Positions 1 through 7,791 of a DNA stretch of 7,791 bases are shown here, piece by piece. The position numbers were made by a program, and so were the translations under genes. Source of the DNA: an uncultured Microbacterium sp. (GTDB taxonomy: Bacteria > Actinomycetota > Actinomycetes > Actinomycetales > Microbacteriaceae); NCBI GenBank assembly GCA_937988695.1, contig CALKHM010000326.1, positions 1-7,791 on the forward strand, given 5' to 3'. The notes beneath the pieces were generated by a model. That model was not told where the DNA came from. It saw only the letters and a list, made by a program, of their open reading frames with translations, and searched no databases. The first letter of the stretch is position 1. The number at the start of each line of letters is the position of its first letter.

Positions 1-946
1 TCAACGGCACCGACGGCATGCTCGGCATGCTGGTGCTGGCCCTCGCCGACCTCGACGTGCTGCTGGACACGGCCGACGCCGCGGCGGCGCTGTCGATCGA
101 GAGCCAGCTGGGCACCGATGCCGTCTTCGCCGAAGACCTCATGGCGCTGCGTCCCCAGGTGGGCCAGGCCACCAGCGCCGCACACCTGCGGGCGCTGCTG
201 AACCCCTCGCCGATCGTCGCCAGCCACAAGGGCCCCGAAGACGGCCGCGTGCAGGACGCCTACTCGCTGCGCTGCGCACCGCATGTGCATGGGGCCGCTC
301 GCGACACCGCCGATCACGCGCGGCTCATCGCCTCACGCGAGCTGTCCGCCGTCGTGGACAATCCGGTCGTGACGTTCGACGGCCGTGTCGAGTCCAACAG
401 CAACTTCAACGGAGCGCCGGTGGCGTACGTGCTGGACTTCCTCGCGATCGCCGTCGCCGACGTCGCCTCGATCTCGGAGCGACGCACCGACCGGGCGCTG
501 GATGTCGCCCGCAACCGCGATCTGCCGCCGTTCCTGGCGGATGAGGCCGGTGTGGACTCCGGGCTGATGATCGCGCAGTACGCGGCGGCCGGCATCGTCT
601 CCGAGCTCAAGCGCCTCGCCGTGCCGGCATCCGTCGACTCGATCCCGTCGTCGGCGATGCAGGAGGACCACGTGTCGATGGGGTGGGCGGCCGCCCGCAA
701 GCTCCGCCGGGCGATCGACGGCCTGGCTCGCGTGCTCGCGGTCGAGATCATCACCGGCGCCCGCGCGCTCGACCTGCGCGCACCGCTGCAGCCCGGCCCC
801 GGCACCGGTGCCGTGCGTGATCTGCTGCGCCGCGAAGGCGTGGCCGGTCCCGGCCACGACCGGTTCGTCAGTCCCGACATCGAGACCGTCACGGGTCTTG
901 TCATCTCCGGCGCCGTGCGCGCCGCCGCCTACGAAGGAGGCCACGA

Positions 947-950
<4 letters not shown>
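1..950 (+). CDS. hutH: Histidine ammonia-lyase, C-terminal part (5' end outside window)
   Basis: Histidine ammonia-lyase removes ammonia from L-histidine to give urocanate, the first step of cytosolic histidine breakdown. The window starts inside the gene: the first full codon is at base 3, and 315 codons remain of a family length near 510. The frame opens with NGTDGMLGM, the NGT motif that normally follows the MIO-forming Ala-Ser-Gly, so that cofactor motif lies upstream and cannot be checked here. Family motifs visible are QDAYSLRCAPHVHG (base 252 on), the NF-G-PVAY block (base 402 on), the ERRTDR helix, and SSAMQEDHVSMGW with the conserved Glu at bases 663-665. In the NFHG block, as I recall it from Streptomyces HutH, this protein reads NFNG (Asn at 408-410). 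The ATG at base 18 is internal, not a start. The stop overlaps the hutU start as ATGA. Identification is firm; only the N-terminal third is unseen. Confidence 0.96.
934..940 (+). promoter_or_regulatory. Strong ribosome binding site of hutU
   Basis: AAGGAGG lies inside the last codons of hutH, six bases before the ATG at 947. It matches the anti-Shine-Dalgarno sequence almost fully, which fixes the hutU start and shows that hutU can recruit ribosomes itself despite the ATGA overlap. It is by far the best such site in the operon; the later genes have weaker ones or none. Confidence 0.85.
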
Positions 951-2605
<1,655 letters not shown>

Positions 2606-2608
2606 CGC

Positions 2609-3829
2609 ATGACCGTCGCCGGTCGCCTCGCAGAGATCGCCGAGATCGGCCGCGACGCCGAGCGGGGAGGCTACTCACGGCACGTGTTCGACGCGTCCGA
2701 CCGGCCGTTGCGGGACTGGTTCCGTCGCAGCGCCGACGCCCTCGACCTCGCCGTGGAGGAGGACGGCGACGCCAACCTCTGGGCGTGGTGGGGCGCGCCG
2801 GGGGAGGGCGCGATCGCAACGGGCAGTCATCTCGACTCGGTGCCCGGGGGCGGTGCGTTCGACGGCCCGCTTGGCGTCGCCAGCGCGTTCGAGGCCATCG
2901 CGCAGCTGCGCAGGTCGGGATTCGTCCCCAGCCGGCCGATCGCCGTCTGCGCGTTCGCCGAGGAGGAGGGCTCCCGGTTCGGCATGCCGTGCCTGGGCAC
3001 GCGGCTGCTGACCGGGGCGGTCTCTGCCGCCGCCGTGCTCGAGCGCCGGGATGCCACGGGCACGACGCTCGCGCAGGCATGGCGCGACTCCGGCCGCGAC
3101 CCCGAGCGGGTCGGGCCCGACCCCGAGCGGCTGGGCCGGGTGGCGACGTTCATCGAGCTGCACGTCGAGCAGGGCCGCGATCTCGAGGACCGTGGCCTGC
3201 CGGTCTCGATGGCATCGGCGATCATCCCGCACGGCCGCTGGCGACTGACGATCGCGGGACAGGGCAACCACGCCGGGACCACGGCGATGGACCTGCGTGC
3301 CGACCCGGTCGTCGCTCTGGCCGGTGCGGTGCTGGCCGTGCGCGAGGTCGCGCACTCACGGATGCCGGGCGCGCGCGGCACGATCGGCAAGGTGCAGCTG
3401 GTCCCCGGCGGCACGAACGTCATCGCGTCCCGCGCGATCGCGTGGATGGACCTGCGTGCGACCACCGACGACGACGTGCGCGAGCAGTTCGCGCTCACGG
3501 TCGCGCGGATCCGGACGGCTGTCGAGGCCGAGGGCTGCACGCTCGACGTGCACGAGGAGTCGTTCACGCCGCGCGTGGACTTCGACCCCGGCCTGACCGC
3601 GGCCATCACGGCTGCGCTCGAGCCGGAGTTCGGTCCGGTCCCGGCGATTCCCACCGGTGCCGGGCACGACGCCGGTATCCTCGCCGGCATGCTGCCCACG
3701 GCGATGATCTTCGTGCGCAATCCCACCGGTGTCTCGCACGCGCCGCAGGAGGGCGCGCGAGACCAGGACTGCGAGGCCGGCGCCCGGGCTTTGGCGGCGA
3801 GCCTGCGCGCCCTGGCGGGTGCGGCGTGA
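2609..3829 (+). CDS. M20-family amidohydrolase (allantoate / N-carbamoyl-L-amino-acid hydrolase type), candidate N-formylglutamate deformylase
   Basis: This is a two-metal M20 hydrolase of the allantoate amidohydrolase/L-carbamoylase branch; such enzymes cut an N-carbamoyl or similar group from an amino acid. Its 406 residues are normal for the family. Predicted metal ligands and catalytic residues are visible: His74 and Asp76 in GSHLDSVPGGG, Asp85 in GAFDGPLG, the Glu119-Glu120 pair in FAEEEGSRFG, His185 in IELHVEQG, and His377 in PTGVSHAPQE. The dimerisation-domain motif GNHAGTTAMDLRADP and the GAGHDAG motif (His353) are also present. The ATG at 2609 follows hutU by three bases with GGAG at 2596-2599. 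The stop overlaps the GTG of hutF. Placement between hutU and hutF, in a cluster without HutG, suggests that it hydrolyses N-formyl-L-glutamate, the HutF product, to glutamate and formate. That substrate is inference; general databases would probably call it allantoate amidohydrolase. No allantoin genes are nearby. Confidence 0.88.
   Translation: MTVAGRLAEIAEIGRDAERGGYSRHVFDASDRPLRDWFRRSADALDLAVEEDGDANLWAWWGAPGEGAIATGSHLDSVPGGGAFDGPLGVASAFEAIAQLRRSGFVPSRPIAVCAFAEEEGSRFGMPCLGTRLLTGAVSAAAVLERRDATGTTLAQAWRDSGRDPERVGPDPERLGRVATFIELHVEQGRDLEDRGLPVSMASAIIPHGRWRLTIAGQGNHAGTTAMDLRADPVVALAGAVLAVREVAHSRMPGARGTIGKVQLVPGGTNVIASRAIAWMDLRATTDDDVREQFALTVARIRTAVEAEGCTLDVHEESFTPRVDFDPGLTAAITAALEPEFGPVPAIPTGAGHDAGILAGMLPTAMIFVRNPTGVSHAPQEGARDQDCEAGARALAASLRALAGAA
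3098..3139 (+). repeat. Two-copy 21-base tandem repeat inside the M20 gene
   Basis: Two adjacent 21-base units (3098-3118 and 3119-3139) agree at 16 positions and share the first 12, GACCCCGAGCGG. They encode DPERVGP then DPERLGR, in the stretch just before the FIELHVEQG motif. The repeat keeps the frame and probably lengthens a surface loop by one unit. It looks like a small in-frame slippage duplication with no evident function. Confidence 0.6.
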
Positions 3830-5142
3830 GCGCCGTCGCGTCCGCACACGCCGCTGCCGCGCTCATCGACGGACGCTTCGTCGGCGATGTGCGGGCGCTC
3901 GTGCGAGACGGCGTGATCGCCGAGCTTCTCACCGGGACGCCTGCGCAACCGGGTGACACGCGCCTGGGCCTGATCGTGCCGGGCTTCGTCAACGCGCATT
4001 CGCACGCCTTCCATCGACTGCTGCGCGGGCGCACGCACGGCGATGGCGGCGACTTCTGGGTGTGGCGCGAACAGATGTACGGCGCAGCGCAGGCCCTCAC
4101 GCCGGAGTCGTATGGCGCGCTCGCCGAGCACGTCTTCACCGAGATGAGGGATGCCGGGTACACGGCGGTGGGGGAGTTCCACTACGTGCATCACCAGACC
4201 TCCGGCGCGCCCTACGCCGGCCACGCGATGGAGCTGGCCCTGGCGGATGCCGCCGTGGCCGCCGGCATCCGGCTCGTGCTGCTGGACACGTGCTACCTGC
4301 GAGGTGGCGTGGGCCAGGAGCTGTCCGAGCGCCAGCGCCGGTTCGGCGACGGCGACGTGCACGCGTGGCTGGAGCGCTGGCACGCGCTGCGCGGCGCGAT
4401 CATGGCCGATCCCGGCCGCCGCGCGCTGGTGACGGTGGGTGCGGCTGTGCACTCCGTGCGCGCGGTCGCTCCGGCCGATCTCGCGGTCGTGGGCCGCGAG
4501 CTGCCCGCAGACGTGCCGCTGCACGTGCACCTGTCCGAGCAGGCCGCGGAGAACGAGGCGTGTCTGGATGCGTACGGCATGACGCCTACGGCGCTGCTGG
4601 CCGAGCACGGCCTGCTGCGACCAAGCCTTGCCGCCGTGCACGCGACGCATCTGACCGACCACGACATCGCGCTGCTGGGCCAGTCGCGCGCATCGATCGT
4701 GATGTGCCCCACCACCGAGGCCGACCTCGGTGACGGCATCGGACCGGCGCCTGAGCTGCGGGCGGCCGGCGCGACCCTGGCGATCGGATCCGATCAGCAC
4801 GCCGTGATCGATCCGCTCGAGGAGATCGCCCGGCTCGAGCTCGACCAGCGTCTGCGCATGCGCAGGCGCGGCATCTTCACGCCCGCACAACTCTGGCACG
4901 CCGGCAGCGCCGGGGGCGCGCGAGCGCTCGGCCTCCGCAGCGGCGTCGACGCCCAGGGTCTGCCCGCGGCGCCCACCGAGCCCGGCCTGCGCGTCGGCGA
5001 TCCGTTCGACGCGGTCGAGCTCGATCCCGACACCGCCCGTACGCGGGGAGCCGACCCGCTGCAGCTGCCGCTGGTCGCTCGCGCGGGCGATGTGACCGCG
5101 ACGATCGTCGCCGGCACCCTCACCCGGAAGGACGCCGCATGA
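3826..5142 (+). CDS. hutF: Formimidoylglutamate deiminase
   Basis: HutF, a zinc-dependent member of the amidohydrolase superfamily, converts N-formimino-L-glutamate to N-formyl-L-glutamate and ammonia. The GTG at 3826 overlaps the previous stop as GTGA and gives 438 residues, close to the usual 450. The frame stays open upstream to about 2785, but that part lies wholly inside the M20 gene and is a shadow. Superfamily metal ligands are visible: His58 and His60 in NAHSHAFHR, His233 (or His235) in LHVHLSEQ with the likely catalytic Glu238, His272/His275 in VHATHLT, and Asp323 in GSDQHAVIDPLEE. EFHYVHH and CPTTEADLGDG are typical of HutF and separate it from chlorohydrolase relatives. No clear ribosome binding site precedes it, so translation is probably coupled to the M20 gene. 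The stop overlaps the hutI start. HutF shows that the pathway runs through N-formylglutamate rather than direct release of formamide. Confidence 0.94.
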   Translation: MSAVASAHAAAALIDGRFVGDVRALVRDGVIAELLTGTPAQPGDTRLGLIVPGFVNAHSHAFHRLLRGRTHGDGGDFWVWREQMYGAAQALTPESYGALAEHVFTEMRDAGYTAVGEFHYVHHQTSGAPYAGHAMELALADAAVAAGIRLVLLDTCYLRGGVGQELSERQRRFGDGDVHAWLERWHALRGAIMADPGRRALVTVGAAVHSVRAVAPADLAVVGRELPADVPLHVHLSEQAAENEACLDAYGMTPTALLAEHGLLRPSLAAVHATHLTDHDIALLGQSRASIVMCPTTEADLGDGIGPAPELRAAGATLAIGSDQHAVIDPLEEIARLELDQRLRMRRRGIFTPAQLWHAGSAGGARALGLRSGVDAQGLPAAPTEPGLRVGDPFDAVELDPDTARTRGADPLQLPLVARAGDVTATIVAGTLTRKDAA

Positions 5143-6425
5143 CCGCCCTCCTCCTCACGAACATCGGCGAGCTCACCACGAACGTGGTTCGTGGCGACGA
5201 CCGGTGCGGAACGCTGACCGACGCGGCGGTGCTCGTCGAGGGCTCGCACGTCGCGTGGGTCGGTGCCGCCGCCGACGCCCCGCGCCGCGCGCAGCCACTC
5301 CTCCGCGAGGGTGCATCTGACGGCCGAGGGGCCGGGTACTTGCCACACCTTCGTCCGTCAGATGCACCCTCGCGGGGGGAGGGCGGTGCTGCCGAGGAAC
5401 CGGAGAATCAGCTCACGGTCGTCGATGTCGGCGGCCGCGCCGTCATCCCCGGGTTCGTCGACAGCCATTCGCACCTCGTGTTCGGCGGCGAACGGTCGGC
5501 CGAGTTCGCCGCGCGCATGGCGGGCGAGCCGTATGCCGCCGGCGGCATACGCACGACGGTGGCTGCCACGCGCGCCGCCGGCGACGACGAGCTGCGGCGG
5601 CGTCTGGCCGGGTTCGTCGCCGAGCTGCACACGCAAGGCACGACCACGTTCGAGGTAAAGACCGGCTACGGGCTGACCGTGCACGACGAGGCGCGCCTGG
5701 CACGGCTGGCCGCCGAGGTCACGCCCGAGGTGACGTTCCTGGGTGCCCACGTGGTCCCCGCCGAGTATGCGGATGCCCGCGAGGACTATGTCGATGTCGT
5801 GTGCGGCCCGATGCTGGACGCCTGCGCCCCGTACGCGAAGTGGGTCGACGTCTTCTGCGAGACCGGCGCGTTCACCGCCGACGAGTCCCGCCGGGTGCTG
5901 GAGGCCGGCATCCTGCGCGGCCTCGTGCCGCGGGTGCATGGCAACCAGCTCGGTCCCGGGCCCGGCGTGCGACTGGCCGTCGAACTGGGCGCGGCATCCG
6001 TCGACCACTGCACGTATCTCGCCGACGAGGACGTCGTCGCCCTGGCGGGATCGGACACCGTGGCGACGCTGCTTCCCGGCGTCGAGTTCTCCACGCGGCA
6101 TCCGTATCCCGACGCACGGCGGCTCATCGACGCCGGCGTCACCGTCGCGATCGCCAGCGACTGCAACCCCGGGTCGAGCTTCACGAGCTCCATGCCGCTC
6201 ATGGTCGCCCTCGCCGTGCGCGAGATGCGGATGACGGTGCCCGAGGCGATCTGGGCGGCCACCGCGGGCGGTGCCCGCGCGCTGCGCCGCGACGACATCG
6301 GGGTTCTCGCGCCCGGCGCGCGCGCCGACCTCGTCGTGCTCGACGCGCCCAGTCGCACCTACCTCGCCTACCGTCCCGGGGTGCCGCAGATCGAGCGCGT
6401 CTACCAGGACGGCCGGCGCGTCTGA
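5139..6425 (+). CDS. hutI: Imidazolonepropionase carrying an in-frame palindromic insertion
   Basis: HutI hydrolyses imidazolone-5-propionate to N-formimino-L-glutamate, the substrate of HutF. The ATG at 5139 overlaps the hutF stop (ATGA), with GGAAGG at 5126-5131 as a possible ribosome binding site. The protein has 428 residues. Metal ligands are His110 and His112 in VDSHSHLVFGG, His267 in RVHGNQLGPGPG, and Asp341 in ASDCNPGSSFTSSMP; FEVKTGYGL, FLGAHVVPAEY, CETGAFTADES, DHCTYL and EFSTRHPYPDARRL are all in place. The C-terminal end returns to the beta domain (GARADLVVLDAPS). The unusual part is residues about 48 to 95, between VAWVGAAADAP and VGGRAVIPGFVD: ordinary HutI has under ten residues there, so about 40 are extra, and they are encoded by a long inverted repeat (5303-5375) and its flanks. 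The extra segment is rich in Gly, Pro, Arg and Ser and is probably a disordered loop. Since the frame and all catalytic motifs are intact, the enzyme is probably active. Confidence 0.95.
   Translation: MTALLLTNIGELTTNVVRGDDRCGTLTDAAVLVEGSHVAWVGAAADAPRRAQPLLREGASDGRGAGYLPHLRPSDAPSRGEGGAAEEPENQLTVVDVGGRAVIPGFVDSHSHLVFGGERSAEFAARMAGEPYAAGGIRTTVAATRAAGDDELRRRLAGFVAELHTQGTTTFEVKTGYGLTVHDEARLARLAAEVTPEVTFLGAHVVPAEYADAREDYVDVVCGPMLDACAPYAKWVDVFCETGAFTADESRRVLEAGILRGLVPRVHGNQLGPGPGVRLAVELGAASVDHCTYLADEDVVALAGSDTVATLLPGVEFSTRHPYPDARRLIDAGVTVAIASDCNPGSSFTSSMPLMVALAVREMRMTVPEAIWAATAGGARALRRDDIGVLAPGARADLVVLDAPSRTYLAYRPGVPQIERVYQDGRRV
5303..5375. repeat. Long inverted repeat (palindromic element) inside hutI
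   Basis: The left arm at 5303-5323 and right arm at 5355-5375 are perfect 21-base reverse complements (core GAGGGTGCATCTGACGG and its complement). They are separated by a 31-base loop (5324-5354) containing GGTACTTGCCACACCTT. Pairing can extend outward about four more positions with two G-U pairs. The transcript could form a very stable hairpin within the hutI coding region. The segment is read through in frame and coincides with the extra residues of HutI, so it looks inserted. The arms contain the AT-containing core TGCATCTGA, which stands out from the GC-rich surroundings. It resembles a REP- or MITE-like dispersed palindrome, but no transposase, terminal site or target duplication can be identified from this single copy. 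Confidence 0.85.
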
Positions 6426-6451
6426 GGCCCTGGTGCGCGGATATCCGGGCC
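6426..6451. terminator. Weak hairpin between convergent hutI and the minus-strand genes
   Basis: The 28 bases between the two convergent stop codons contain GGCCC (6426-6430) complementary to GGGCC (6447-6451), and, as an alternative fold, the perfect palindrome CGGATATCCG (6438-6447). Either could act as a shared two-way terminator stem. There is no U tract on either strand, so this is only a positional candidate; Rho-dependent termination is equally possible. Confidence 0.3.
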
Positions 6452-6453
6452 GC

Positions 6454-7074
6454 TCAGCGCGCGGGCACCGCGACGATCTCGCGCACCTTGTCGGGCCAGC
6501 GCACGGCGATCGCGTGGCCGCCGTCCCCGTCGGGTGCGATCTCGATCTCCGGGATGAGCGACCCGGTGCGCCGGATGCGCAAGGGCTTGCCGTCGTCGCC
6601 GGTCTGCCCCTCGTCGACCTGCGGCACCGACGGCGGCTCGGCGCCGTGGCGCATCGCCACGATGACCGGGTAGCCGCCGGGCAGGTCGTGCACGGTCACC
6701 TGAGGCATCATCCGGTCCTCGGGCGCGTCCACGAGCGTGACCTCGCCGTCCCACGGCACCAGCATCCGCACCTCGGAGTGCTCTTCGGCGGCGGTGCCGC
6801 GTCCTGCGCACAGGTCGACGCCCTGGTGCAACTCGGTCACCCACAGTTCGGCGGGGTCGCTCGCCGGCAGCGAGGACCCGGTCAGCCGGACGCCCGGCGA
6901 CGGACCCGTGGCATCCACCCGCACGATGCGCAGCTCCCACGTGTCGTGCACGGCTCGCACCACGGTGACGGATGCGCCGCCCAGTGTGGTCTGCGCGCTG
7001 GTGAACGGCATCCACTCCGCCGGGGCGCGGCCCGGGCCGAGGATCGCGAGCGCGTCGGCAGGTGCGGTGCTCAC
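6454..7074 (-). CDS. Hypothetical protein, 206 residues, family not recognised
   Basis: I do not recognise this protein. The GTG at 7074-7072 overlaps the stop of the upstream cyclotransferase-like gene as GTGA, which favours this start (protein begins MSTAPADALAILGPG) over an upstream extension lying wholly inside that gene. No signal peptide or membrane segment is evident. The N-terminal half (TLGGASVTVVRAVHDTWELRIVRVDATG) alternates like beta strands. The middle holds acidic stretches and a single Cys in GVDLCAGRG. The C-terminal half is rich in Gly, Asp and Pro (DEGQTGDDGKPLRIRR), then EIEIAPDGDGGHAIAVRWPDK. A mainly beta, soluble cytoplasmic protein is likely. No ribosome binding site is seen upstream, so expression probably depends on coupling to the preceding gene. 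Third-position GC bias and readable composition support it as real coding sequence. Confidence 0.75.
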   Translation of the reverse strand: MSTAPADALAILGPGRAPAEWMPFTSAQTTLGGASVTVVRAVHDTWELRIVRVDATGPSPGVRLTGSSLPASDPAELWVTELHQGVDLCAGRGTAAEEHSEVRMLVPWDGEVTLVDAPEDRMMPQVTVHDLPGGYPVIVAMRHGAEPPSVPQVDEGQTGDDGKPLRIRRTGSLIPEIEIAPDGDGGHAIAVRWPDKVREIVAVPAR

Positions 7075-7421
7075 GTGGTCACGTACGTCCACGCCGAGCG
7101 GCCGCTGGCAAGCGGCGCCTGCACGCGCCGGTAGAGCGCGACCTCGTAGTCGTCGGCCGACGCGAGCTCGGCGAGGCTGACCCACAGCGCCCTGCCCCGC
7201 ACCCGGTCGTCGTCGTTGCCGGTCGCTCGCGCGATCGTGTGGACGGCGAGCCCGGACAGGGCGATGACGCGCGGATCGTCAATGGGCGCGTCATCGAGCA
7301 CGTAGCCGACGAGCTCGTCGTCGTCGCCCTCGACGAGACGACCGAACGTGTCCAGCTGCACATCGTGGTGCTGCAGCGTGCCGTAGCTGAACAGGAGTTG
7401 ATCTCGCGGAGACTCGGCCAC
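7071..7421 (-). CDS. Gamma-glutamylcyclotransferase-like (AIG2/GGACT) family protein
   Basis: This small protein of 116 residues fits the gamma-glutamylcyclotransferase-like fold, whose members release 5-oxoproline from gamma-glutamyl amines or peptides. The signature is LLFSYGTLQ near residue 10 (the YGTL substrate-binding loop), followed by the family pattern RVIALSGLAVHTIARA, RGRALWVSLAELASADDYE, and a closing LYRRVQAPLASGRSAWTYV. Glu93 in DDYEVALYRRV is at the usual position of the catalytic acid. The start is a GTG at 7421-7419; no good ribosome binding site is visible. It lies 18 bases after the DUF445 gene and overlaps the following hypothetical gene by four bases, so the three are probably co-transcribed. 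The natural substrate cannot be told from sequence. It could also be a non-catalytic family member, since many bacterial AIG2-like proteins are uncharacterised. Confidence 0.85.
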   Translation of the reverse strand: MAESPRDQLLFSYGTLQHHDVQLDTFGRLVEGDDDELVGYVLDDAPIDDPRVIALSGLAVHTIARATGNDDDRVRGRALWVSLAELASADDYEVALYRRVQAPLASGRSAWTYVTT

Positions 7422-7439
7422 CCCGCCAGCGTATCGTCG

Positions 7440-7791
7440 TCAGCCGCCGAGGGTGAGGTGGGCGACGGTGAAGATCGCCAGGCCCGCCACCCCGCCGATG
7501 ATCGTGCCGTTCAGCCGGATGTACTGCAGGTCGCGGCCGACCATGAGCTCGATCTTCTCCGTGGTCTCGGCGGCATCCCAGCGCTTCACGGTGTCGGTGA
7601 TGATCGACGCGATGTCATGCCGGTACCTGTCCACGACGACCACGGCCGCATCGGTGAGCCATCCGTCCACGCGTCGCCGCAGCGCGGGCTCGTCCTGCAG
7701 CCGGCCGCCGACCTCGACCAGCGCCGCCACCGCCCGCACGCGCAGCGCGCTGGCAGGATCCGCCAGCGCCGCGAGCAGCCCGGCCTTCGCC
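7440..7791 (-). CDS. DUF445 family membrane protein, C-terminal part (5' end outside window)
   Basis: The last 116 codons of a gene entering from the right edge; the frame is open to base 7791. The ending matches what I know of the DUF445 family: a helical region (LVEVGGRLQDEPALRRRVDGWL), then DRYRHDIASIITDTVKRWD, then the characteristic EKIELMVGRDLQYIRLNGTIIGG, and a hydrophobic C-terminal helix (GGVAGLAIFTVAHLTL) that is probably a membrane anchor. Family members usually exceed 400 residues with another membrane segment near the N-terminus, which is not visible here. The GTG at 7739-7737 is an internal valine codon, not a start. The biochemical role of the family is unknown. It is the first visible gene of a probable three-gene minus-strand unit. 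Confidence 0.85.
   Translation of the reverse strand, partial: AKAGLLAALADPASALRVRAVAALVEVGGRLQDEPALRRRVDGWLTDAAVVVVDRYRHDIASIITDTVKRWDAAETTEKIELMVGRDLQYIRLNGTIIGGVAGLAIFTVAHLTLGG

Noticed and set aside
2785..3825. Upstream extension of the hutF frame to give a 785-residue protein
   Set aside because: The extension lies entirely inside the M20 gene, has an Arg/Gly/Ala-rich shadow composition and no family motif. The GTG at 3826, overlapping the M20 stop, gives a normal-length HutF.
2609..3829. Allantoin catabolism gene
   Set aside because: Allantoate amidohydrolase is the nearest label, but the gene is locked inside a hut operon with no ureide genes around it, so allantoate as the physiological substrate is unlikely.
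2827..4899. 690-residue open frame on the minus strand antisense to M20 and hutF
   Set aside because: Long antisense frames are expected at this GC content. Its composition is rich in Arg, Ala, Gly and His with no recognisable domain, and the plus strand carries clear enzymes.
5303..5375. The hutI inverted repeat as an intrinsic terminator
   Set aside because: The 31-base loop is long, a G run follows the right arm instead of U, and it lies within an intact coding frame.
5263..5658. Alternative plus-strand frame across the hutI palindrome reading VHLTAEG...VRQMHPRGG, and a similar minus-strand reading MHLTDEG...GRQMHPRGG
   Set aside because: The similarity of the two readings is a direct consequence of the inverted repeat. 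Neither extends into a recognisable protein, and the HutI frame is clearly the coding one.
7075..7185. Longer N-terminus for the 206-residue minus-strand protein, starting at 7185
   Set aside because: It would lie fully inside the cyclotransferase-like gene and read as Arg-rich shadow; the GTG at 7074 with the GTGA overlap is the better start.

Overview
The window is about 7.8 kb of very GC-rich DNA (roughly 70% by eye). Protein wording and codon use point to a high-GC actinobacterium, most likely of the family Microbacteriaceae (Microbacterium-like). The genus is an inference from recalled family resemblance, not from a search. Genes are packed tightly, with no gene-free stretch longer than 28 bases. 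No RNA gene, CRISPR array, transposase or integrase is visible.

Plus strand, 1-6425: a compact histidine-utilisation (hut) operon in the order hutH (5' end outside the window), hutU, an M20-family amidohydrolase, hutF, hutI. Every junction is translationally tight: ATGA overlap (hutH/hutU), 3-base gap (hutU/M20), GTGA overlap (M20/hutF), ATGA overlap (hutF/hutI). HutH deaminates histidine to urocanate, HutU hydrates it to imidazolonepropionate, HutI opens the ring to N-formimino-L-glutamate, and HutF deiminates this to N-formyl-L-glutamate. The usual final enzyme, N-formylglutamate deformylase (HutG), is not in the window. The M20 amidohydrolase, related to allantoate/N-carbamoyl-amino-acid hydrolases, sits where that activity is needed and is a good candidate for it. 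No regulator or transporter gene of the pathway is visible; the operon promoter lies upstream of the window.

The most unusual feature is in hutI. A 73-base inverted repeat (21-bp perfect arms, 31-base loop) lies inside the reading frame between the N-terminal beta domain and the first metal-binding motif. It coincides with about 40 extra residues relative to ordinary HutI, yet the frame stays open and all catalytic motifs follow. It looks like a dispersed palindromic element that landed in frame in a gene.

Minus strand, 6454-7791, convergent with the hut operon: a DUF445 membrane-protein gene (only its 3' end is in the window), a small gamma-glutamylcyclotransferase-like (AIG2/GGACT) gene, and an unrecognised 206-residue protein joined to it by a GTGA overlap. 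These look like one transcription unit unrelated to histidine use. A 28-base gap separates them from hutI.

Across both gene sets the heptamer GGATGCC/GGCATCC recurs 16 times, well above a simple base-composition estimate, often through otherwise uncommon GAT and GCA codons.
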